A stretch of DNA of 15,876 nt from CAYZXK01 sp964482395 (GTDB lineage: Bacteria > Planctomycetota > Phycisphaerae > UBA1845 > Fen-1342), in assembly GCA_964482395.1 (NCBI GenBank), contig CAYZXK010000120.1, positions 1-15,876 on the forward strand, in the 5' to 3' direction. The translations under genes were made by a program, and so were the position numbers. Shown here one piece after another: positions 1-7,058 of this stretch. Each line of letters opens with the position of its first letter. Position 1 is the stretch's first letter. The notes under the pieces are model-generated. The model was not told the DNA's origin. It did not search any database and saw only the letters and a program-made list of their open reading frames with translations.

Positions 1-335
1 GTCGAGCGCGACGCCGGATGAAGACTGCGGCATACCGGGCAGTGCAGCGTGTGCGTAAACGGGTCGAAGAGATCATCGGCTGGTGCAAGACGATCGGCGG
101 GCTGGCCCGCACGCGCTTCGTCGGACGCTGGCGGATCGGGCTGCAAGCCGCGATCACCGGCGCCGCGTACAACCTGCTGCGGCTGGCGCGCATGAAGCCC
201 GCGCTGGCGTAGCTCCGCGGCCCGCGAGCCGCCTGGTCGCCGCCCACTGAACCGCAACTCACCCACAACGACAATCCCAAACTCGCCGAAAACACGCCGG
301 AGAACTACACGCCGTCCGAAGAGCCGGGTTGCTTA
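1..335 (+). mobile_element. 3' end of an IS5-type insertion sequence (partial)
   Basis: The segment holds the C-terminal part of a transposase (stop at 210-212) and about 120 bases of non-coding sequence before the open frame of a secreted protease begins. Only the right end of the element is inside the window, so its terminal inverted repeat and target duplication cannot be confirmed. The right boundary is my estimate: it is placed where protease-like sequence starts, around a short palindrome at 327-341. The element most likely inserted into the protease gene and removed its signal-peptide region. Confidence 0.6.
3..212 (+). CDS. IS5-family transposase, C-terminal fragment
   Basis: This is the end of a DDE transposase, the enzyme that cuts and joins the ends of an insertion sequence. 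The frame is open to the window edge, so the gene is partial at its 5' end and the ATG at 18 is internal rather than the true start. The family signature is visible: an R(3)E(6)K arrangement (RKRVE followed by EIIGWC and K) carries the last catalytic Glu. It is followed by GGLARTRF and by the alanine-rich tail ending in AAYNLLRLARM, as is usual for IS5 relatives. Because the 5' part lies outside the window, I cannot say whether the copy is intact. The gene reads towards the metalloprotease whose start it seems to have displaced. Confidence 0.8.
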   Translation, partial: RARRRMKTAAYRAVQRVRKRVEEIIGWCKTIGGLARTRFVGRWRIGLQAAITGAAYNLLRLARMKPALA

Positions 336-341
336 GCAACC
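327..341. repeat. Short palindrome at the IS/protease junction
   Basis: GGTTGC and GCAACC form perfect 6-base inverted arms around TTA. The spot coincides with the transition from IS-like non-coding sequence to protease coding sequence. Some IS5 subgroups duplicate a TNA target, so the central TTA is suggestive of an insertion site. The left end of the element is not available for comparison. Confidence 0.4.
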
Positions 342-2749
342 TGCCCTATCCCGGGGTGCAGTTCGCCCAGCCAGGGGGCAGCCTGACTCGGATCTACGGG
401 GTACCCTTCGGCTATGGCCTCTCGGCCCGTCAGACGGCTGACAGCTTCGTGCAGACCCACAGCCCGGTCTTTGGTGTAGACCCGGGAGACCTTCGCCCCG
501 GCAACGGCTTCAACGATCGGCTGACCCAGCCGCTGGGGTACGAGCCGCAGACCGGAACCTACAAGTTCACCTTGGTCTATTACCGGCAGTTTCGGGACGG
601 GATTCCGGTCTACGGGGGCGAACTCCGGCTGCTGGTCCGCAACGAGCCCAGTTATCCGCTGGTTCTGGCCGTCTCCAATCTGCGGGATCTAGGCGGTTTT
701 ACGGTCCCGGATGCGGCGGTTCGGAGCGTGGCCCGAGACGCGGGCCTGGCCGCCGCGGCCGCCGCCCGTCCCGGGCTGGTCAACTTCGAGGACCAGCAAG
801 TCGTGATCTGGGCGGGGCTGGACGGGGCCAATCCCACCCCGGTCTTGGCCCTGCACTTTGTGGCTGATAACGGAATGCCGGCCAGTGCCGACTACGAGAA
901 GTACCGCTTCATCACCGACGCCGCCACCGGCCAGATCCTCTACGAGGAGAATCTGATCTACCACACCGACGTGATCGGCAGCGTGCGCGGGATGGCCACC
1001 GTGCTGCCCGGGGCGGATGTCTGCGATGTGGAAGTGGACACGCCCATGCCCTGGGCGCGAGTCAACATCGGCGGGACGGTCGCCTACGCGGACGGCAACG
1101 GCAACTTCACGATCTCGAATGCCGGCAATTCGCCGGTGGTGGTCCAGTCACCGGTTCGCGGGTTGTACTTCTGGGCGCATAACCAGGGCGGGTCCGATAC
1201 GGTGTTGTCCCAGACGGTCACTCCGCCGGGACCGGCCAACTTCATGCATAACAGCGCCAACAACGACGAGTTCAAGCGGGCCGAGGTGAACGCATATGTC
1301 CAGGCCAACCTGGTGCGGGACTTCGTGCTGGGTCTGAACCCGTCCTATCCGACCATCGGCAACCAGACCGAGTTCGCCGTCAACGTCAACCTGAACGAGA
1401 CCTGCAACGCCTATTACGACGGCAGCTCCATCAACTTCTTTCGATCCGGCGGCGGCTGCGCCAACACCGCTTTTTCCAGCGTGGTGCATCATGAGTACGG
1501 GCATCACCTGGTAAACGTGGGCGGCAGCGGGCAGGGCGAGTATGGCGAGGGCATGTCGGATTGCATCGCCATGCTGATTTCCGACGACCCGCGCCTGGGG
1601 GTCGGGTTCATGACCTGCTCTTCCGGCATTCGCAACGCCGACAACAATTGCCAGTACGATCGCTACAACTGTTCAACCTGCGGCAGTGAGATTCACGATT
1701 GCGGGCAGTTGCTGTCCGGCTGCGTGTGGAGCACGCGACAGGAACTGGAGGCCACCCATCCCGGTCAGGGGCTGGACATCATCCGTCAGCTCACGGTCGA
1801 TTCGATCCTGCTGCACGGCACCGGGACCGAGATCGACCGGAACATAACCATCGACTTTCTGACCCTCGACGACGATGACGACAACCTGACCAACGGTACG
1901 CCGCATTATGATGAGATCACCGCCGGCTTTGCCGCTCACAACATGTGGCTGGGGCCGGCTCCGGGGAACGACGACTGTTCCCAGGCGATCGAGATCTGCC
2001 ACGGCCGATACACCCACCTGACCGACCTGGTGACCAACGACGGCTCGTCGAGCTGCGACCCGGGCAGCACCACGCCGGACGCGTGGTTCGTATTCCGGTC
2101 CGCGGTCGACGGTTTGCTGCGACTGAAGCTGTGCGAGTCGGATTATGACACGGTTCTGTCGGTCCACACGGGCTGTCCGGGCACGCCGGCCAACCAGGTG
2201 AGCTGCAACAACGACACCGGCTGGTATGGGCTGTGCGGCAAGTTCCCGACCTATCAGTCGGCCCTGGTGTTCTGGGCGGTCGCCGGCCAGCCCTACTACA
2301 TCCGGGTCTCCGGCTACAACGGCGCGACCGGCCAGTATGTGCTGGTTGTGGAGGGGGTCCAGTGCGCGTGCACCGAAAACAGCGAGTGCGACGACGGGAA
2401 CGTGTGCAACGGCACCGAGTATTGCGACCCCCTGGGACGCTGCCTGCGGGCGCTGACTGCCGACTGCAACGCCAACGGCCAGGAGGACGCCTGCGATATC
2501 GCCCAGGGCCTCGAAACCGACTTCAACGCCAACGGCGTACCCGACGAATGCGAAGGTTTGGGCGACATGAATTGCGACGGCTACGCCGACTTCCGGGATA
2601 TCAACCCGTTCGTCGTCCGACTGGTGAACCCGACCGCCTACGCAGCCGGCTACCCCGGCTGCCCAGATGCGCACGGCGACATCAACGGCGACGGAATCGT
2701 CAGCTTCAAGGACATCAACCCGTTTGTAGTCTTCATGACGCGCAGGTAG
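329..2749 (+). CDS. Secreted gluzincin metalloprotease with dockerin-like tag, 5'-truncated
   Basis: This encodes a zinc metalloprotease of thermolysin/fungalysin (M4/M36) type. The zinc motif HEYGH is at residues 388-392 of the open frame, and the likely third ligand is E407 in GEGMSD. The first ~200 residues resemble the propeptide of such proteases (TGTYKFTLVYYRQF, then GVPVYGGEL). After the catalytic domain come a pre-peptidase-like beta domain (about 545-678, GNDDC...GYNGATGQY), a Cys-rich stretch, a DCNANG...DFNANGVPDEC calcium-binding repeat, and a dockerin-like tag (745-806) with two DINPF loops. The frame is open from 251 but offers only TTG at 329 as a start. There is no ATG, no convincing ribosome binding site and no signal peptide, although every domain is extracellular. 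The upstream IS fragment explains this, so the gene is probably non-functional or expressed only in an aberrant form. The family is confident; the fine subfamily is not. Confidence 0.85.
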   Translation: MLSNLPYPGVQFAQPGGSLTRIYGVPFGYGLSARQTADSFVQTHSPVFGVDPGDLRPGNGFNDRLTQPLGYEPQTGTYKFTLVYYRQFRDGIPVYGGELRLLVRNEPSYPLVLAVSNLRDLGGFTVPDAAVRSVARDAGLAAAAAARPGLVNFEDQQVVIWAGLDGANPTPVLALHFVADNGMPASADYEKYRFITDAATGQILYEENLIYHTDVIGSVRGMATVLPGADVCDVEVDTPMPWARVNIGGTVAYADGNGNFTISNAGNSPVVVQSPVRGLYFWAHNQGGSDTVLSQTVTPPGPANFMHNSANNDEFKRAEVNAYVQANLVRDFVLGLNPSYPTIGNQTEFAVNVNLNETCNAYYDGSSINFFRSGGGCANTAFSSVVHHEYGHHLVNVGGSGQGEYGEGMSDCIAMLISDDPRLGVGFMTCSSGIRNADNNCQYDRYNCSTCGSEIHDCGQLLSGCVWSTRQELEATHPGQGLDIIRQLTVDSILLHGTGTEIDRNITIDFLTLDDDDDNLTNGTPHYDEITAGFAAHNMWLGPAPGNDDCSQAIEICHGRYTHLTDLVTNDGSSSCDPGSTTPDAWFVFRSAVDGLLRLKLCESDYDTVLSVHTGCPGTPANQVSCNNDTGWYGLCGKFPTYQSALVFWAVAGQPYYIRVSGYNGATGQYVLVVEGVQCACTENSECDDGNVCNGTEYCDPLGRCLRALTADCNANGQEDACDIAQGLETDFNANGVPDECEGLGDMNCDGYADFRDINPFVVRLVNPTAYAAGYPGCPDAHGDINGDGIVSFKDINPFVVFMTRR

Positions 2750-2771
2750 CTCTTTCGTGAAAGGACCGGAC

Positions 2772-5600
2772 ATGAGGCCACGTGGACTATTACTATTGAC
2801 CGAGATCCTTTTTTGCGCCATCACGGCGGTGCGGCTGGACGCCGACCTGGTGCCGCTGGGAGATCAGGCGACTTATCGCTACGAATGGCGGGCTAATACC
2901 TTCACGCCCAGCGCCCAACACCAGGCCGCCCTGGCCGTGGCCCCGGACGGCCGGGTGGTCACCGTCTGGTCCAGCCGGCGGCAGCAGGCCGGACGGGCCG
3001 GGGTGTACGCTCAGCAGTTCGATTCGGCCGGCCTGGCCCGGGGGACCGAGACCCCCCTCAGCCTGTGGTCGCAGTCCCACCAGACCGAACCGGCAATCGC
3101 CATCGACCCGCAGGGCAACGCCTGGACCGTGTGGCAATCCTACGGCCAGGATGGATACGCGGGCGCGATCATCGCCCGGTGCTTCGACCCGGCCTTCAAA
3201 GGCGGCTCGGAAATCCTGGTCAACCAGCGCTGGCGCGGCCACCAGGCCCAGCCGGCGGTCGCCGCCCGTCCGCAGGGCGGAGCGGTGGTGGTCTGGACCT
3301 CGCAGGAGCCCGGCCAGCAGGCCGTGCAAGTGTGCGGACGGCTTTTCGGAGCCGACCAACAGCCCCTCTGCGACGAGTTCATGGTCGGCTGTCGGCCCGG
3401 GCGCTTCGAGGCCACCCCGGCCCTGGCGGTGGTTAGTGATGGCAGTTTCGCAGTGGTCTTCAGCGTTTTTGATGAACAGATGCGGCCGGCCGGCATCCGG
3501 ATGCAGCTCTTCGACCCGGCCGGGCACCGTCGCGGCGAAGAGATCAACGTCAGCGGTCCACCCAGGCAGAGCCAGATCGAGCCGGCCATCGCCGCCGGTC
3601 CGGGAGGCTACCTGGTCGCCTGGCTGGACGCGGAGAGCGACGGAGACGATTACGGGGTGGTGGCTCGGCGGTTCGATCTGGAAGGTCGCCCGCAGTGCGA
3701 TCCTTTCGTGGTTAACACCGGCCGGGCCGGCCCGCAGAACGCGGCCGCCGTGGCGGCCTGCGACGACGGCCGCTGGGCCATTGCCTGGAACGGGCCGGAT
3801 GGCCAGGAGGAAAGGGTTTTCGCCCAGCTTTTCGCGGCCGACGGTTCACGCTTGGGCGAAGAATTCCGGCTGACCCGCGCCAGCCAGGGCCGGCAGGCCC
3901 TGCGGGCGGCAGCGGGCACTCAGCGGCTGGCATTCGGTCCAGGCGGGGAGCTGCTGTGCGTCTGGAGTGGCGACGCCGGGCTGGGCGATGAGTCCGGCGT
4001 GAACGTCACCATGATCTCCCCCAGGCGGTTGGAACTTGCCGGTCGGTCTCAGGGCGTGACTGCCGACATGACTCCGGCAGTCGTGGCGGGCAGCGCGATC
4101 GAGGGGGCCTCGCCGCACATCCCGCCCACCTTCGATCCGACCATGATCGACAAGGGAGAACGCGAGATTCGCCTGGAGGGCCGGTTCGGCTTTGACGCGA
4201 TCCTGAACACCGGCTGGACGCCGCCGGATCCACATATGGCGGTGGGGCCCGGTCACATCGTGGTGATGACCAACGGGGCGATCGCATTTTTCGACAAGTA
4301 TGGCACCAAGCTGTTCCAGGACGAGATCGAAGACAGCTATGGGTTCTGGGGCAGCGTCGGAGCGACCGGGTTTGTTTTCGACCCGGAGATCCTGTATGAC
4401 GAACTGAGCGGGCGGTTTTTCGCGATGGCGGCCGAAGCCTATGCTCCACCGAGTCAGAGTCGCTCTTACGTGCTAGTGGCGGTTTCAGATGACTCCGACC
4501 CGCAGGGCACCTGGTACAAGTACCGTTTCGACACCACAGCATTGGCCGGCAATATGTTCGACTCGCCCAACATCGGAGTGGATGCCAACGTGGTCTACAT
4601 TACCGGGGATGGGTTCGGGATGGGCGCTAACTACCCGGTTTATACGTTTGATAAGGCTTCGCTGCTGGTGGGCAATCCGCCGGCGATCCAAAAATCGACC
4701 ACCCTGCCGACTTCGACTCAGTCGGCGGGGATACCGCCGGTGGCCTATGACAATCCGCCGGCCTTCTACATGATCGAGCATGCCGAGGGGCTGAACCGGA
4801 CCACGGTGCGACTGATCGCCCTGCGCGATCCGCTCGGTTCGCCGTACTTCAACACCTACACGCTGAGCGTCGCTCCCTACAGCGACCCGGAGGATCCGCC
4901 GCAACAGGGTACCAGCACGCGCCCGGAGACGTTCGACTCGCGATTCTGGAGCGTGGCGTACCGTAATGGCTCACTGTGGGCCACCCATCACGTTAACAAC
5001 ACCCGGGTCCGGGCCCGCTGGTATCAGATCGCCATGAACGGCTGGCCGGTCTCAGGCAACAACCCGCAACTGGTACAGTCCGGGGAGATCAACCTGGGCG
5101 GCACGATCCGAACCTTCTTCAGCGCCATAACCGTAAACGCCTGGGGTGCGGCGGCAATCACCTGCGCCCGCAGTTCGCCGACCGAGTACATCTCGATGAT
5201 TACCGCCTACCGTTACCCCACCGATCCGCTGGGCACCTTCCGCACGCCGGTGATCGAGCGCACCAGCACCGGTCCCTATAATTATGATCGTTGGGGCGAC
5301 TACGGCGGGATAGCCTGCGACCCCAGTGCGCCCAACTGGTTCTGGGCGCACCACGAGTACGCCATCGGCAACAGTTGGCGAACCTGGGGCACGCAGATTT
5401 ATCTGTCGCGGGGAGACGTGAATTGCGACGGCGTGGTGGGCTTCGCGGACATCAATCCGTTCGTGCTGGCCTTCACCGACCCCAGCGCCTACGAGCAAAC
5501 TTATCCGGACTGCCCGCTGGAGAATCGGGACATCAACGGGGACGGCGTGTTCAACTTCGCGGACATCAACCCGTTCGTGAACATGCTGTCTAACCTCTAA
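2772..5600 (+). CDS. Exported seven-repeat propeller-like protein with dockerin-like tag
   Basis: This is a 942-residue protein of unknown function. I chose ATG 2772 over the in-frame GTG at 2757 because AAGGA (2761-2765) lies 6 bases before it and a signal peptide follows (MRPRGLLLLTEILFCAITA). Residues ~50-400 hold seven tandem units of about 55 residues. Each has a [VA]xW strand near its centre (W66, W121, W175, F230, W284, W339, W398) followed by a GVxAQxF-like strand, which suggests a seven-bladed beta-propeller. Residues ~440-870 form a second region (PPDPHMAVGPGHIVVM, FFDKYG, GFWGSVGATGFVFDPE) that I cannot assign; it looks beta-rich and has no visible catalytic motif. The end (881-942) is the dockerin-like tag. 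It begins 22 bases after the metalloprotease stop, so the two were probably co-transcribed. It presumably acts outside the cell, by binding rather than by catalysis. Confidence 0.85.
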   Translation: MRPRGLLLLTEILFCAITAVRLDADLVPLGDQATYRYEWRANTFTPSAQHQAALAVAPDGRVVTVWSSRRQQAGRAGVYAQQFDSAGLARGTETPLSLWSQSHQTEPAIAIDPQGNAWTVWQSYGQDGYAGAIIARCFDPAFKGGSEILVNQRWRGHQAQPAVAARPQGGAVVVWTSQEPGQQAVQVCGRLFGADQQPLCDEFMVGCRPGRFEATPALAVVSDGSFAVVFSVFDEQMRPAGIRMQLFDPAGHRRGEEINVSGPPRQSQIEPAIAAGPGGYLVAWLDAESDGDDYGVVARRFDLEGRPQCDPFVVNTGRAGPQNAAAVAACDDGRWAIAWNGPDGQEERVFAQLFAADGSRLGEEFRLTRASQGRQALRAAAGTQRLAFGPGGELLCVWSGDAGLGDESGVNVTMISPRRLELAGRSQGVTADMTPAVVAGSAIEGASPHIPPTFDPTMIDKGEREIRLEGRFGFDAILNTGWTPPDPHMAVGPGHIVVMTNGAIAFFDKYGTKLFQDEIEDSYGFWGSVGATGFVFDPEILYDELSGRFFAMAAEAYAPPSQSRSYVLVAVSDDSDPQGTWYKYRFDTTALAGNMFDSPNIGVDANVVYITGDGFGMGANYPVYTFDKASLLVGNPPAIQKSTTLPTSTQSAGIPPVAYDNPPAFYMIEHAEGLNRTTVRLIALRDPLGSPYFNTYTLSVAPYSDPEDPPQQGTSTRPETFDSRFWSVAYRNGSLWATHHVNNTRVRARWYQIAMNGWPVSGNNPQLVQSGEINLGGTIRTFFSAITVNAWGAAAITCARSSPTEYISMITAYRYPTDPLGTFRTPVIERTSTGPYNYDRWGDYGGIACDPSAPNWFWAHHEYAIGNSWRTWGTQIYLSRGDVNCDGVVGFADINPFVLAFTDPSAYEQTYPDCPLENRDINGDGVFNFADINPFVNMLSNL

Positions 5601-5681
5601 GTGGCCGCGCAACGTAGATCAGACCGCGAAGCGCCTAGCTACCGGGCGATGTCCGAAGCACTAGCGAGGAGGAGCTGACGT

Positions 5682-5701
5682 CGGGGCCGGCGAAAGCCCC
5701 G
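5682..5701. terminator. Hairpin between convergent genes
   Basis: CGGGGC (5682-5687) and GCCCCG (5696-5701) form a 6-base-pair GC stem with an 8-base loop. It sits in the 115-base gap between the convergent propeller gene and cheY. Neither strand has a T-run after the stem, so it is at best a weak or Rho-assisted bidirectional terminator. Confidence 0.35.
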
Positions 5702-5715
5702 GTGTGCGGGTCCGG

Positions 5716-6087
5716 TCAGGCCAGGACGGCCGCTCCTATAATGTTCTTGACCTTGGCGGCCAGTTGATCAGGCGAGAACGGTTTGATCAGATAATCGTTG
5801 GCGCCGGATTTGATTGCTTCGATCACCCGGGATTTCTCCGCCTCGGTCGTGACCATGATCACCGGCGTCTTGCTCCCCGACTGACGAATAGCCCTCAGGG
5901 CCTCGATCCCGCTCATTTTGGGCATGTTCCAGTCCAGCAGAATCAAGTCGAACTGCTGGGTCTGCGCGGCCTTGACCGCCTCCAGGCCATCAGCGGCCTC
6001 CGCAGCCTCCTGGATGCCGGCCATCCCCAGAGCCTTGATCACGATGCGTCGAATTGTCATCGAATCGTCGACGACCAGGGCTTTCAT
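5716..6087 (-). CDS. cheY: CheY-like single-domain response regulator
   Basis: This 123-residue stand-alone receiver domain is a phosphorylation-switched signalling protein. All key residues are present: acidic pair D7/D8 (VVDDS), phospho-acceptor D52 (LLDWNMPKMSG), switch threonine T80 and lysine K102 (IKPF). There is no output domain, so it must act by protein contact. The ATG is preceded by GAGG (6095-6098) 7 bases upstream, which overlaps the end of cheX. It starts 10 bases after the cheX stop, so the two form an operon. No histidine kinase, receptor or flagellar gene lies nearby, so the input kinase and target are unknown. The symbol describes the family rather than a proven role in motility. 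Confidence 0.9.
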   Translation of the reverse strand: MKALVVDDSMTIRRIVIKALGMAGIQEAAEAADGLEAVKAAQTQQFDLILLDWNMPKMSGIEALRAIRQSGSKTPVIMVTTEAEKSRVIEAIKSGANDYLIKPFSPDQLAAKVKNIIGAAVLA

Positions 6088-6097
6088 AAGAGCGCCT

Positions 6098-6559
6098 CTA
6101 ATTGGGGTTGTAGGTCACTTCCATGGTGAAATCGCCAGCGTCTGAGGAAAAAGGCACTTCCAGCCAGACCGACTTGCTGGGGTATCTCAGCTTGTAGCCG
6201 GTGCCCTCCACTACCGTGGGCAACCCCAACTGCAACGGCGGATCGTGATTGAACTTGGCTTTGGCCGAACCGGCCACCATGTTCACCAGCTCGGAGATCG
6301 CGTCCGTGACTTCTTCGTTCAGCTCCGTCATCTGGCTGCCCAGCATGCGCCCGGCCAGATTCAGGGCGGTTTGAGGCGGGAAGCGGAGGGCCACCACGCC
6401 GCTGACCCGGCCGCTCAGTCCGACCAGCGAGGTCAGCAGCGGCCCACGTGCCTGGCCGTCGCTGACCTTCAAGCCGGTACGCCGAGGCTGTACGTTGAGC
6501 ATCGTCGCGAACACGCTCCCCACGGCTTCGATGAACGGATTGATATAGCTCACGTCCAC
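6098..6559 (-). CDS. cheX: CheX-type phosphatase
   Basis: This 153-residue protein belongs to the CheC/CheX/FliY phosphatase family, which removes phosphate from CheY. The single ExxN active-site motif is seen at E90 and N93 (ISELVNMVAGSAKAKF). The N-terminus YINPFIEAVGSVF and the GLSGRVSGVVALRF strand are typical of CheX. I chose GTG at 6559 because GGAGG (6567-6571) lies 7 bases before it and the family homology begins there. The open frame continues upstream, but that extension (to 6850) is low-complexity and unlike the family. It is followed 10 bases later by cheY, its likely substrate. The INPF near its start resembles the dockerin tag only by chance. Confidence 0.85.
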   Translation of the reverse strand: MDVSYINPFIEAVGSVFATMLNVQPRRTGLKVSDGQARGPLLTSLVGLSGRVSGVVALRFPPQTALNLAGRMLGSQMTELNEEVTDAISELVNMVAGSAKAKFNHDPPLQLGLPTVVEGTGYKLRYPSKSVWLEVPFSSDAGDFTMEVTYNPN

Positions 6560-6908
6560 GGGTTGCCCTCCGGCGGCCAACCGCCCGCCGGGACCTCTCC
6601 GTCGCGAGCAGGTCGCGAGCGAGCCGGGTGCCACCTGGTGCCGTTGCTCGGCGCGTCCGAGCCGGGTCTTAACCTGGAGGTTACATCGTCCAGTTCCACC
6701 CGGGTGTTTGGGAGATTCTGATCCGAGTGTGGTCCGATATGGCGGCCGGGCGGCCAACCTGGGACCACCCCCACGCCGGCCCGGCCTGCCAAATCGCGTT
6801 TGACATTGGGAAGGTCGGCGGCAATACTGAAATCGTCCGCTAAGCAGCATGCGGCCAGAGCCCCGCAGACGAGCGGTGGGCCGACCGGCGGACCGGCCCT
6901 GAAGCTCC
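6560..6908. other. Divergent intergenic region between cheX and tRNA-Asp
   Basis: These 349 bases contain no credible gene. The right end holds the tRNA promoter. On the cheX side are a 9-base direct repeat GTCGCGAGC (6601-6609 and 6612-6620), a second repeat CGAGCCGGGT (6620-6629 and 6658-6667) and a small inverted repeat TAACCTGGAGGTTA (6670-6683). The inverted repeat could be an operator for cheXY. I did not find a good sigma-70 promoter for cheX. Confidence 0.5.
6800..6828 (+). promoter_or_regulatory. Sigma-70-type promoter of tRNA-Asp
   Basis: A perfect -35 TTGACA (6800-6805) is followed after 17 bases by AATACT (6823-6828), a 4/6 match to the -10 consensus. Transcription would begin near 6835, about 75 bases before the tRNA. 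The same transcript could continue into the asparaginase gene. Confidence 0.6.
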
Positions 6909-6982
<74 letters not shown>

Positions 6983-7058
6983 TTCTCCCCGGGTTGGTGC
7001 AAACGAGGTTCTGGCGGCCGGCCGGCCAGGACCAGCGGGGTGCTACAGGAGGCGAGCG

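Noticed and set aside
213..328. Coding sequence between the transposase stop and the protease
   Set aside because: The frame following the transposase stop stays open for a while but has no start codon, no ribosome binding site and no similarity I recognise. It is more likely the non-coding right end of the IS.
1673..2824. Long minus-strand open frame of 383 codons opposite the metalloprotease
   Set aside because: It lies antisense to well-supported domains (zinc site region, pre-peptidase-like domain, dockerin tag), has low-complexity Val/Ala/Gly/Arg-rich content and no recognisable motif. It is a by-product of high GC content.
6533..6545. INPF motif at the N-terminus of CheX as a fourth copy of the dockerin-like tag
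   Set aside because: It lacks the NCDG or DINGDG loop and the second repeat, sits at the N-terminus, and YINPF is normal for CheX.
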